Shown here: positions 33,068-44,801 of the stretch, piece by piece
Numbering within the stretch: position 1 is the stretch's first letter
Layout of the letters: each line of letters opens with the position of its first letter
Assembly (NCBI GenBank): GCA_027575765.1
Contig: JANBPT010000021.1
Span: forward strand, 56,346 to 120,345
Source: Tieghemiomyces parasiticus
Taxonomy: Eukaryota; Kickxellomycota; Dimargaritomycetes; Dimargaritales; Dimargaritaceae
DNA: 64,000 bases
Direction: 5' to 3'
The notes under the pieces: model-generated
The model's database searches: none
Told to the model about the DNA's origin: nothing
The model's input: the letters and a program-made list of their open reading frames with translations, nothing else
Made by a program: the position numbers and the translations under genes

Positions 33068-35417
33068 ATGCTTCGCTTGACCACCCGGCTCCCGCGGCCA
33101 CGTGCCGCGCCCAGGCGGACTGTGGCACTCCTGCCTCAGGTTCACCTACCGATTCGCAGCCTAGCCACTGAGGTCCCCACGCCACCTGCCCAGGTCCTCA
33201 CGCCCGCTTCATCGACTCCTATTGATGCCCGGGCCGCCGAGCCTCTCACCACCTCTAGGAACCCCACAGCTACCTACGACGTAATTGTGATCGGGGGCGG
33301 CCACGCTGGCTGCGAGGCCAGTGCGGCGGCAGCTCGGACGGGCGCCCGGACCCTACTCATCACCCACCGGCTGGATACCATCGGCGAGATGTCCTGCAAC
33401 CCGTCTTTCGGTGGCGTCGGCAAAGGCGTCCTAGTCCGCGAGATTGACGCCCTGGACGGTCTGTGCGGGCGGATTTGTGACCAGTCGGGGATCCATTTCC
33501 GTGTGCTTAACCGGTCCAAGGGTCCTGCCGTGTACGGCCCGCGCGCCCAGATCGACCGGGCCTTGTACAAGCAACATATGCAGGAGGCGCTCCACAGCTA
33601 TCCGAACCTGACCATTATGCAAGGTAGCGTCGAGGACCTTCTCATCGATCGATCGTTGGCGGCCGGGGCCGCACCTTCGGTCGCTACAGAGGAGACCAGT
33701 GATACACCAACCTCACCAACCACCACACACACCGAGACCTGGTCCACCCCAGCCACCCCTTACGGTGCCATCACCGGTGTCACACTGGACGATCGGCGAA
33801 TCTTGCACGCGCCCAAGGTGATCATCACGACGGGCACGTTCCTCCAGGGTGAGATTCACATTGGGCTGACGGTCTACCCGGCGGGCCGGATCGACGAGAA
33901 GGCCTCTACGGCGCTCTCGGCCTCTCTGGCGGCGGCCGGTTTCCGGCTTTCACGGATGAAGACTGGAACGCCGCCACGCCTGGACGGCCGCACCATCGAC
34001 TACACGCACCTGGCCCCGCAGGCAGGGGAGAACCCGGCCACACCGTTCTCGTACCTCAACACGGAGGTAGCCATCCCGCAGGGCCAAGTGCTCTGCCACC
34101 AGACGCGGACCAACGAGAGGTCGCACCAGTACATCCGGGACAACCTACATCGCAACGTGCACATCCGGGAGACCGTGCGGGGTCCTCGGTACTGCCCCTC
34201 GATTGAATCCAAGGTGCTACGGTTCACCGATCGCGAGGGCCATACCGTGTGGCTGGAACCCGAGGGCCTCGATACCCACGTAGTGTACCCGAACGGCATC
34301 TCAATGACCATGCCTGAGGATGTACAGGAACCCATGCTACGGACCATCCCGGGCCTCGAGCAGGTCACCATGCTGCGGCCAGGATATGGAGTCGAGTACG
34401 ACCACGTTGACCCCCGCGAATTGCGCCCCACGTTGGAAACCAAGCGGCTACGTGGACTGTACCTGGCCGGCCAGATTAACGGCACGACTGGATACGAGGA
34501 AGCAGCGGCCCAGGGCGTGATGGCCGGAGCTAACGCGGCCTTGAGTGTCCTTCAACGTCCCGCTTTCACATTGGACCGTGCCGACGCCTACATTGGTGTC
34601 CTCATCGACGACCTTATCACCAAGGGAGTCAGTGAACCCTACCGGATTTTCACCGCGCGATCCGAGTACCGGCTGACCGTGCGTGCTGACAACGCCGATT
34701 TCCGGCTGACCGCTAAAGGCTATACGGCGGGCCTGGTGAGCGCTGCACGCTACGGGTCCTACCAGACCACCGAGGCCGAGCTCCGTCGGGGACTCGCCTG
34801 GCTCACCGATTACCGCCAGTCGCCCAACCATTGGAACGACCACGGGATCCTGGTCAAGATGGATGGCAAAGTGCGCAGCGCACTGGAAATCTTCCGGCAG
34901 GGTAAGACGGTCACCGTCGACCAGCTGGTTCCGCTCATCCCCGGCCTGGCCGAGTTAAGCCCCGGGGTACGCGAACGGCTCCAAATCGAGGGCATGTACG
35001 AGGCGTACCTGCGCCTTCAGGACCAGGATATCTTGCTGTTCCGGCAGGACGAGGGGTTGGTCATCCCCGAAGATTTGGATTACGATGCCATGAAGCAGCT
35101 GTCGAACGAGGAGAAGGATAAACTCAAGTTAGTGCGGCCCACCACCCTGGTAAGTGCGCGTTATGCGGTCGGCCTAAATGGCCAGATTTAAGCATAGCGA
35201 CGGTCCCTTTACTCCACGATCAACAGGCCTATCTAACCCGATATTCTTTTTTTCTTTCACCTCGCACCACCTTCCCCTATCAACGCCCTCTCCTGCTGTC
35301 GGTGACATCCAGGGAGCCGCTAAGCGCATTGAAGGCGTGACTCCCGTGAGCATCATCTCCCTGCTCCGACACGTCAAGCGTACTGGTCGTTCCGGGGCGA
35401 ATCGAGCCATTAATTAA
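33068..35417 (+). CDS. MTO1: Mitochondrial tRNA U34 carboxymethylaminomethyl enzyme (MnmG/GidA)
   Basis: FAD-dependent partner of MSS1/MnmE that modifies wobble uridine of mitochondrial tRNAs. Exons 33068-35149 and 35313-35417 join in phase 0 (728 aa): RPTTL continues into [20 protein letters not shown]. The N-terminus is Arg-rich without acids, a mitochondrial presequence. The FAD-binding motif [12 protein letters not shown] is at about residues 74-85, followed by [33 protein letters not shown] and [14 protein letters not shown] Thr/Ser/Pro-rich insertion of about 35 residues (encoded near 33661-33765) interrupts the conserved core. The C-terminal helical tRNA-binding region is present. Confidence 0.97.
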
Positions 35418-36965
35418 TTGACTGCCACAGCTTCCCCTCTCCTATACTACTTCGACGGAGACAAAAAAAAAGTTAATCAAACTGTATAAAATTCGAGCCT
35501 GAACTTTGCATGCGGCATAACCTGCGCTATATAATATATAACCAAACTACCACCCGGCCCTTGGTTGGACTATCCTGGAAAGAGCAGTAACCCGTTACCG
35601 ATCTTGGCCATAAGCCACCTTAACCCCAGCGCCTGACTGTCCTTGCTGCGACGGCGGCTGTGGAATTGGTGCTGATCTGGTCCTCCCCTCCCCTACCAAG
35701 ACGAGTACCCGAAGAGTGGGAAGCGATGTCATACTATATAACGGTGGTCCAAAGGGTTGGAAGGGAATAGGCTCAGCTGCTATAGAGACGGCCGGCAGTC
35801 ACGGAGGGGGGTAGACGCAGCCCTGCCCTGCAAGCCCAGAACACCAGACCCAACGGCGACCCTCATTTGGCGCGCAGGGACACACAATTAGAATAAAGAC
35901 CCGCGGCTATTGAAGAATAAAAGAGCGGAAGTCGGACCAACGAAAGCGCACGAGAAGAGTGGAAGATGAAGTCACCGCCTGTACAGCTCACCGGTCGTGG
36001 AGTCAAAGAGGGAAGGTCCCCGCCGACGGCAAACGGCGGCTCCGGTTGGTACAAGGAATGGACAAGGAGTTGGGTAATAAAGACGGCTACAAGGGAGGAC
36101 CACGGCTGGGAATAATGAGGGTCCTCTTTTTCCCCTCCTTCGTTACTATCGACCAGTTGGGTGATACGTACACCTTGAAAGCTGACCCGGCGACGAGCGC
36201 GTGTTGTACAACTCGAGCCCACTGTGACCTCCCTCACTCTCCCATTTCATATCAGGCCCAGCGCCTCGATCCCGAATGGTGGCGTAAACGACCATCGACG
36301 TCGCAATGGCGACCCAGCCTGCCTGTGATCGGTATAAAAATAGATCGACTCCCCCCCTCCCCTCCTGCCCATTCCCATCTAATCCTCCCCAAACTGACGT
36401 TTCAGCGTGCGTGGTTTATTTTTCTTGGCCAATTCACTCAATCATTTTGTTTATCACGACCGAACCCTAACGCAACGCCATCTGCTACTCCCACAAGTGT
36501 CCTCCCCCATAAATGGTGCATGGCCCATCGTAATCGACGCTGACTCGACTACTGCAAGCTATTTCTAGACTGAGCTCGGAGTATTAACTTTCCGACTTTT
36601 CTCCAATACACTTCGCTGGAACTTTCCATTCCGCCACAACCGCCAAGCCCCGACAGCCGGCCCCCACCCATCTTCACTTGACTACCGAAAACGTCACGCG
36701 CTCCCTATTCGATAGACTAGGTTGCACGTGGGTTACCTATAAAATTTCTTGACCAAGCCTTGGCGCTTAGCTGCCACGGCGGTGAATTTCCGGCGGCTTT
36801 TCCTATATCTTGGACAGAAGTATTTGGACAGGCATACTCTGAGTGCCACTCCCCCAGGTCGGTGTAGCTATATTTACTCCAACCGTCGTCCTTGCTGAGC
36901 CGAATTAACTCTGTGGATGGTTTAGTTGAGACCCACTATCTCCAACACAGTATACCCTGATTGCC
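35418..36965. other. Intergenic: MTO1 3' flank and syntaxin promoter
   Basis: No gene supported; a long open frame on the plus strand (35959-36543) has no recognisable features. A CACGTG (about 36725) and a TATAAAA (about 36738) lie some 230-240 bp before the syntaxin ATG and are plausible promoter elements. Confidence 0.45.
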
Positions 36966-38380
36966 ATGAGTCGTGACCGCCTACAAGAGCTCCAGGTAAG
37001 CCCATAAATGCTCGATATCTTGGATACCCGTGCCTTATATCTTTGAATGGTGCAGCTTTAGTCAAGGGTCAATGCTGTGTTCCGCCATCTAACAGAGCAC
37101 TGCTTCTTCGACCCAATGGCCGCACTGACCCTTTTCTTTCATACAGAGCGAGGCCCGGGGCCAGGATCACCAGTCCATGCCTATGGTCCCGCAGCCGTCG
37201 GAGCTTGACCCAAGCTCGCAGTTCTACCAGGATGTAAGTCTTTATGTACCGCCAAGTCAACCAACCTTGCCGCTCATTGTTACAGCTGAAATCTTTCGAG
37301 TGGGCACGATGGCCCACTCGGTCGCATTCCCGTTGCTAACCCTTGGCCTCACCACATCCCGCCTCCACCCCGACGTTGCTCATTAATCCGCAGGTTCGCA
37401 ACGTTGAACAGGAAATAGATACCCTCCGCTACCACATTGAGACGCTCAGTCGGGCGAACCAGCGTTCGTTGCAAGCGGTGGGTGACGCACAGACGCAACG
37501 CATCCTAACCGAAGTGGAGAATATCCAGACGGACCTGACCACGAAAATTAATTCCATCAAGCAGATGCTTGAGCACCTCACAGCGCAAAACCAACACCTC
37601 CCGCATTCGCACCCGGACTCCGCTGCCCGTCGAGGCCGCACCACAGCGCTTACGCGTACGTTCCAAGATACCATCGAGCACTACCGGGATGTTGACCACA
37701 CGCATTGGTCCAAGACGCGGGACCGCCTCGCTCGGCAATACCGGATCGCCAAACCCACGGCTACGGAAGATGAGATTAATGCGGCCGTCGATGACGAACG
37801 GGCGGGCCAGATCTTCACCGAGTCCATCCTCGCTTCCACCCGCTTGAGCGACGCCCGGCGGGTACTACGCAGCGTTGAAAGCCGCCAGCGCGAGATGCGG
37901 CAGATCGAAAAGAAGGCCCTGGAACTGAACGCTCTATTTATAAGATTAAACGAGATTGTTAACGCCCAGCAGGAGGTCATCGATACCGTCGAGATCCAGG
38001 TCAACGAGACCGTCAAGGAGACCGAGGCCGCTAACGTGCAGGTGACCAAGGCCATCGAGATCCGTAAGAGCTCGCGCAAGAAGTTGTGGATTATCAGCAT
38101 CATTGTCCTCCTGGTCCTCATTGGTATCGGTATCGCCCTTTGGCAAGCCCGTAAGTGTGAATCATGGCATAACTCTTTTATGGTGACTGAGTTTGTCACT
38201 GGTATATGGTCTTACAGGATCTGACCCCTCCCAGCTGACCTTGGTGCAGTAACGCATAATTTAGACTAACCCCTCTTCCTCCGCCCTTTGACCAACGCTT
38301 TACCTCGACCATTTCTCGGGGACCCTCTCGCAGTGAAACCAAAGAATGCCCAGGTCAGTCAAGAGAAGACCACGCCCTGA
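36966..38380 (+). CDS. SSO1: Plasma-membrane syntaxin (Sso1-like Qa-SNARE)
   Basis: t-SNARE for fusion of secretory vesicles at the plasma membrane. Exons 36966-36995, 37147-37233, 37394-38150 and 38334-38380 join in phase to give 306 aa. Order: short N-peptide (MSRDRLQELQ), Habc three-helix region (FYQDVRNVEQEIDTLRYHIE onward), TALTRTFQDTIEHYRDVD, the SNARE motif (ALFIRLNEIVNAQQEVIDTV, zero-layer Gln present, then VNETVKETEAANVQVTKAIE), a basic stop-transfer stretch RKSSRKK and a membrane anchor LWIISIIVLLVLIGIGIALW. The last exon adds a 15-residue hydrophilic tail after the anchor, which is longer than in most syntaxins. An AATAAA follows 122 bp after the stop. Confidence 0.93.
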
Positions 38381-38502
38381 GCGTTTCCCGCCCTTTTTCT
38401 CGACTGTCGTGTTTGCCAACTACGTCGCATCCTCTACCGGAGTCTCCACTACCTAACATACCCCCTCCTTGTAACTTCTCATATACTCGAATTTTTAAAA
38501 TC

Positions 38503-38508
38503 AATAAA
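38503..38508 (+). terminator. AATAAA polyadenylation signal of syntaxin gene
   Basis: AATAAA within an AT-rich block 122 bases past the syntaxin stop codon. Confidence 0.45.
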
Positions 38509-38780
38509 AAAGCAAATATTAATTCGCGCCCACTAAAGAGTCCATAGTTTGATGTAATATATATTACTACAGGTTCAAGGTAACCGTAGCCATGCAAGGA
38601 ACGGTATGCCAATTTTTTAAAACTGGGATAACGAGCGAGTAAATGAGCCCAGGGATACTTTTGGCTATGCTTATGAGACCGACAGGCTGGTATAAAAAAA
38701 TAAATGCATAGGAGATTTTTTTGAAGGGGAGGGGACGGGAAAGATCTCCACGCATAAAGGCAAGGCAGACTAAAACGCAC

Positions 38781-40475
38781 TTAGGCGGTGACCTGCGGAG
38801 CGGCCTCGGTCTTCTGCTTCTTGGCCTCGCCCTCGGCCGCCTGGTCAGCGGCGACGGGACTATTGGCCGCGGTCTGCTCATCGGTATCCTCCTCGGCCTC
38901 GGTCTCGGTGGCAGTCCGCTTAGCAGTGGCGGTGCCGCTGCCGTTGGCGACCTCGGCGGCGTGGAACTCACGCAAGAGCTGGTCGACGGCGTCGATGGAC
39001 CGCGGGCGGATGTCGGCGAGGGCCTTGATCTCGGCAGTGACCTTCTTGACCTGTTCGTCGGTGAGGGTCAGCCCGAGCTGCTGGACACGGTTCTTGACAG
39101 CGTTCCAACCGGTCAGACGATGCCCGATGGAAACGTAGCGGGTCATACCGAAATCCTCGGGCTTAAGGATCTCGTAGGTGCTGGGGTTGTTAAGGATGGC
39201 CTTGGCGTGGATACCGGCCTTGTGGGTGAAGGCACAGTACCCGGTGATGTAGTTGTTGAAGGGAACCTGGACCTCGACAGCATCGGCAATCAGGTTCTCC
39301 AGGTCGCGCAGCTTGTGCAGCTTGTACTTGCCCATCACGTACTCGCGGTCGGACGCGTACATGCGGGCCGCCAGGCCGCCCAACGGGGTGATACCGTTCC
39401 GCTCGCCGATCCCCAGGATGGAAGTGTCAATATGCGTGGCGCCGGCCTCCAGGGCGGCGTGGGCATTGGCAATGGCGCACCCGGTGTCGTTGTGGAAGTG
39501 ACACTCAATGTCGCACGACACAACCCCGCGCAATGTGCGCACCAGCTCGTATACCTGGTTAGGCGTGGCGCAACCTACCGTGTCGGCGATCCCCACCCGG
39601 TTGACGCCCAGCTTGTCGACGGCCTTGTAGATACTCAGCAGGTCCACCAGGTCGGACCGGAACGAGTCCTCGGTGGAGAAGCGGACCTCCAGACCCTTGG
39701 ACTTGATAAAGTTGATCACCTCGGTAGCCTGCTTGGTGATATATTCCATGTCCTTACCGTGAGAGAACTCGCGCAGCAGGGAAGAAGTGCCAATCACCAC
39801 ATCCAGGCCGTCTACGCCCGTCTCCACGGCGATGCGCGCGTCGTCCATGTGGCAGCGTGTGTGCGTCAAAATCTTGGCCTTGAGACCGAGGTTGGCGATG
39901 GCGATGCAGTCCTGGCGGGACTGCTCCGACGCAGCGGGGGAGGTCAATTCTAGATATTCCACACCGAAATCATCCAGAGCCTTGGCGATTTCGATCTTCT
40001 TGGCCGTGTCAAAAAAGGCGTTGGCAAACTGCTCGCCCTCTAGATAAGGGAATCATGATAGAGAAAGGGAGGAGTCAGGTGGCGAGATAAGATCGAAGAG
40101 TGATTAGATTATGATATGTATGCTTACGCGGGGCCGCATACATTAATCGCTACAGGGAGAGAATTATGCCTGCCAACAACGGCGCTAACAAAGGGTGGCC
40201 CTGGAGGTTGTGTATATGGTATGAGTGACTAACACAAGCCCCTCGGCATTGAGGCAGTCTGGATCGATATACCTGGCCTTTGAAACCCGCGCCAAAGTAT
40301 CTCCCTGATATCGAAGCGGCCTTGTCAGGCAGCAAAACCGTTCCCAACCAAAGCGAGGCGTATACTTACCACGTAGGGTGGACTCGATAATGGAGAAGTT
40401 GCTCACGCGACTGAGGTATTCGGCAGGCGAGCGCTGGCCGCTGAAGCCCTTCTGGTTGGACTGGCCTTGGGTCAT
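38781..40475 (-). CDS. LYS20: Homocitrate synthase
   Basis: Condenses 2-oxoglutarate with acetyl-CoA, the first step of fungal lysine synthesis. Exons 40370-40475 and 38781-40039 join in phase to give 454 aa: IIESTLR continues into [15 protein letters not shown], restoring the substrate-binding REGEQF motif. Also visible are [31 protein letters not shown], the metal-binding [12 protein letters not shown], and [16 protein letters not shown]. The C-terminal 60 residues are Ala/Glu/Thr-rich with a lysine-containing KKQK near the end; this tail is not part of the catalytic fold. No mitochondrial presequence is evident ([16 protein letters not shown]). The promoter has a TATA-like element about 250 bp upstream but no perfect Gcn4 site was noticed. 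Confidence 0.97.
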
Positions 40476-42850
40476 GACGAATGAGGTTGGACAGAGGGAA
40501 GGGGGTAAGGGATGTGAGCAAGTGGGATTCGCAAGGAGCGTTGACGCTGGCAGAGACCCGCAGGGGAAATGTACAAGAGGGGTTTGGAATGGTGGCGAAA
40601 GTGACAAGACGTGGGCGGGTAGTCTTGGGCAAAGGGCGTTCAAAATTGACGGCAGGGCAGGGGAACAGAAGGGCTGGCAGAGAGAGACAAGGTGTGCGAC
40701 AACCGGTGCCGGAAGCGGCAGGAACTTATATATCTGGCAGGATAAGGGCCGGACGGTTCAATCTTATTGGCAGGTCGAACGAACATCATTGCCACTGTTG
40801 GTACATGCTAGAGTCGACCTCTCTCCCCCCCCTGTACGGCAAAAAAAAAACACACCTACGGCATATACGCGCTCTTGGCAAGCGTTGGTGACTAAACCAA
40901 TGCCTGGCCAACCCACCAGTAGAGGTATAAAAAAAGGAAGGAAGGCGGGCGCTATTGCAGCATACAAGCAGATCTGTCCACTCGCCGCCTTTGTTTTAGC
41001 GTGTCACTCACCTCGCGAAGAAGCCAATGGGAGGCCAGAGAGACAGCCGCTGGGCGGCGGCGAGGAAGGAGAGGCGTGGCGGGAGGTCCTTCCCCTTGGT
41101 ACATGATGGGTCATCATGCGCGGTCACCTTGGAGATGAAGAGGGGGGTGAGCGTATGGCGTGGGCTCCACCAGATAACCCGAAAGCAGTGGTGAATCACA
41201 AGGCAATCGACGCGGGGCCGTTGTGCCTCCCTTTGCCGCGAAGTGGCCATTTTGCGCAGACTGGTCTTCTCCTTACATACTGGCGCTATGGAACCGACAC
41301 GCCCGACGCCTGGCCGGCCGATCTAGCCCACACATCAGATTGCGGGGCTTTGGCTATAAGGCCGCAATCACGGTTCCGGTGTTGGGCCTACGGCCAACAG
41401 CTGCCGCCGGGGCTGCCTGGTACCCACACTGCGACATGCATTGGTGCGCCACGCAGCTGCAGCATCGTTTGTTGCCAAGATGTTAATAGGGGGCGCTAGC
41501 GAAGCACAGCAACCCCCCGTTGGCGGTTAACTGAGGACACCGTCGGCTCGCTTAGGGGCCACAGAGGCCTGGCTTGCGAGGTCCGGCGACCAGATGGTGA
41601 GTGTTGGTGGGAATAATTAATATTGACATCATGGTCACTATCCAGCCTATAACACGGTGCCGCCAATATTGCCCGCTCTAACCCCACACCTATAGCCACA
41701 CTCTGTCTGAACTTGATGTCGCTAAGTAAAGTGAGCAACACGTGCAAATAGCTCGACCATTAGAGAATGGCCGATTCAACACTATATCTAATCAAACCTA
41801 CCCCTTCACCCTGCCCTTACATCGGGCGGCTTATCCTGCTAAATATCTGAATTTGCTGCCAGACCTTAGTAGGCTCCCACGTACAGCCCCCCCCCACCTG
41901 GTACCACGCTGGCATTGCTCATTTCAGCCACGTGATGGTTGACGACTTACTCCGAACCGCTGGGCTGACGCGGCCGCCTAGTCTAGGAAAGGGTGGGGAC
42001 GAAGATAACATGCTAAAGCATGATAAGCTTACCGATCGGCCGAGTGATTAGAAATGGCTTTTAGTGGTCAGGAATAGACAAACCCGCTGCCGTTCATGCC
42101 CCCCATTCCTACGTCTGCACCCCGTCTGCCCCTCAACGACAGTACTAGAAATAGGAAAGAGCCGCCAGGTCCCCTCCCGGGCCTCGACATCCTTGTACTC
42201 CATTTAAGCATATCCCTGATTTCATCAACCACTGTCTTGGCCCATCGTCCCCGTATTACTTAATTCACAGAGCAATACGTTTTCTTGCAGCTAAACAACA
42301 TGCGTACTTCAATCCACCCACCTTGCTTTTAATATTCTACATTTAGACCAGGAAGCCACAGTGGCATATAGTCCACATTCCAACCTCCTGGCCGCTAATC
42401 AGCAACCGGCTGAGCCCCATCCCCGCACGGGACTAAGGTTTCAGTGCCAATTCCCTGCTGTGGCGCACACGGGCGCACTGTTTCATTCTGGTTCTAAACG
42501 GTAGAGACGAGCCAGCACCTGTTATTTGTGGGATATACCTTTTATTATATTACGGTCACAGTTGGGTCTCAAACGTCAAAGTCAAGCCCCTCTATTTCAA
42601 GTATGACCAACGGGGTACTGTCCATCCACACACATCATTTTTGCTACGCACCGTTTCTGAAATCCACATTTTAGTCCCCCCCGCTTGAACTATAGCCTAC
42701 TCTCCCCCAGCACACCCTAAGCCCTATGCCCTAAATTCCCTACTCGCCTTTTTTTTTTTTGGAAGCCAACTCGGCTTACAGAGCCCCCCTTCCTTTACCT
42801 AGGACCTACCAGTTTCCTAGCTATCGTAATATTCCCCCCCCTCCGTGGCT
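40476..42850. other. 2.4 kb divergent intergenic region, no gene seen
   Basis: Between opposed starts of homocitrate synthase and the NT-C2 gene. I see only promoter-like material, homopolymer runs and short spurious frames. CACGTG occurs near 41931. The last 150 bases are pyrimidine-rich, as upstream of other genes here. Confidence 0.45.
40726..40733 (-). promoter_or_regulatory. TATA-like box upstream of homocitrate synthase
   Basis: ATATATAA on the minus strand about 250 bp before the start codon at 40475. Confidence 0.35.
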
Positions 42851-44351
42851 ATGCATTCGCTCGTCAAACGTTTTAAGGCTAAGCCAAGGTCTGCTGATTT
42901 CTTCGTCCGCATCACCCTTCGTGAGCTCATCAACGTTCCTCTGGTTAGCGGTGAATTCTTCGCCAAGTGGTCTATTAGGAGCGGTAACAAGTTCAGTGGT
43001 ACGACCTACACGTAAGTTTGTCCCGGGCCACCGGGAGGGGGGATTAAATGGGTAGGGGCCCGATGGTGGATGCCGTTAATGTACGAGGCCACCTCTGCTT
43101 TGGCAGCTGCGACTCGTAGTGAAACTAACGTCATTCACACTCGGTCGTACCGTGTAACTCCTCGTTTTCAGGATACCCATCGCCGACTTCTGCGTGCGCT
43201 GGGATCATGTCATTGTCCGCACGGTGACCATCCTCATTGACAAGAACAACCGGTTAGAGCCCTGCATGTTCCACGCCAGTGTGGAACAGAAACCCGCGTC
43301 ACACCGCGATAAGCACCGGCAGCTCGGTGTTGTCAACCTCAATCTCTCCGAGTACGTCGGCGAGGGGGCCGTCATTCAAAGGCACCTGCTACAAGATTCC
43401 AAGGTCAACTCCACATTGAAGGTAAATATTAGGAAATGGAAAAGGTATCAAGCCCCCCCCCCAGTCTTTTTTTTTGAGGGGGGAAGCAGACAGACTGGCA
43501 TCACTTTAACTATTGATACAACCGCTATTGTTCGTATCCCCAAAATCTAAATCACTAATGCTCTTCACAACCGTTTATCCAACGCTGCTTCCCGCCACGC
43601 AGGTCGCTGTGGAAATGAATCAAGTGGGCGGCGAGACGGACTATGTATCGTAAGTGGTCTAGCTGTATGGGTACCTCCTAGTTGCCATGCATAATGACTG
43701 GTATATCCACTTTAACTAACGTTAATTCACTTCAATCTTCGTGGGACTCTTCACACTTCTATAGACCAAAACTACGCAAGACTCGCATCTCAGAACTCCT
43801 GGCCGACGTGTCCTCCACTATACCCGTTCCGGATGTTAAAGAGTGTAAGTATCCGGCACGAGTCCGACAAGATGGTAGGCATGAAGCGGTGGCTGTAAGC
43901 GCCGCAGATCCTATAGGCGACTAACCAGACGTGTCCGTTTCTGACTCTCCTGACTGCTATCGCTACCCCCTTTACGTTAACCAGGCAAGAAGGTCGCTGC
44001 CGTTAAAGATGCCGAGGGACTCAACGCGGCCGTGTGCACCATATCCAAGACAAGGCCGCACACATTTTGGGTATGTCCGCCCTAGTCGAACTAGCATAGG
44101 GGGCAAGTCTGCATCGATTTAGGCCCCCCCCCCTCGCCCCAGTTATGACAAGTATAAGGTGCTAACAGTCCCCATCCATTTATTGTAAACCGCATCTTCC
44201 CCTACGTACCCTCTACCGGAACCAGGACCACGCCATGTATGGCGCCGCGGGAAGCCACCAGGACCAACTTGAAGAGTCAGTGGACGTGGATATGATCAAC
44301 GACATTTTCTTTCCCCAGGCTGGAAACGCCCAGCACTCCCACCCATTATGA
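42851..44351 (+). CDS. NT-C2 domain protein (EEIG1/EHBP1 N-terminal type), 6 exons
   Basis: Exons 42851-43011, 43172-43421, 43603-43649, 43765-43844, 43985-44070 and 44226-44351 join in phase to give 249 aa. The N-terminal two thirds match an NT-type C2 domain: DFFVRITLRELINVPLVSGE, FAKWSIRSGNKFSGTT, VIVRTVTILIDKNNRLEPCM, then LGVVNLNLSEYVGEG and HLLQDSKVNSTLK, the family hallmark. The rest (KLRKTRISELLADVSST onward) is hydrophilic and ends with VDVDMINDIFFPQ. Such domains are thought to bind membranes; relatives are EEIG1/FAM102. Exact cellular role unknown. No ORF over about 120 codons exists, so it is easily missed. It is convergent with eL42. Confidence 0.85.
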
Positions 44352-44801
44352 CACGGACCCTGGTCCGCGCTGCATGCCTCCATCCGCCGCCAAACTTCAT
44401 CTAAAAATTCAAAATTCACCAGATATACCAAGACGACTAGTTCGAACAAATTTCTCCTGGTCCACCAAGTGATATTTTTATTGTACGGGGGGGGGTTTAC
44501 AATCGCGCAGGTGATTCATGGAGCAGAACGAGCGGACTGTGTGGGTAATGATGGCGGATCCTGCTTCGGAGGTCAGTCGGTTAAAAAAGGGCGACGACAC
44601 CCGGCAGGACGAATGGGCATCGGAAACGTATAGGAAGCCGTCAGGTGGAAGGCCAGAAAAGCGTGATAATACGCAGAGGAGACTCTGGTACCGTACCAGC
44701 ACCATCTCCCTTGAACTCCACACGCCACGCGAGCACACAGGGCAGCCCAGCTCCTCTCGCACGAATCGACCAAGTGAGATCGGGACAGTGTAGTAAAACG
44801 C

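Noticed and set aside
35959..36543. 194-codon plus-strand open frame before the syntaxin gene
   Set aside because: No domain or signal, mixed composition, and promoter-like elements lie within or just after it.
38721..39953. 410-codon plus-strand open frame antisense to homocitrate synthase
   Set aside because: Long only because the sense gene is GC-rich and strongly codon-biased; the minus strand encodes a full-length enzyme.
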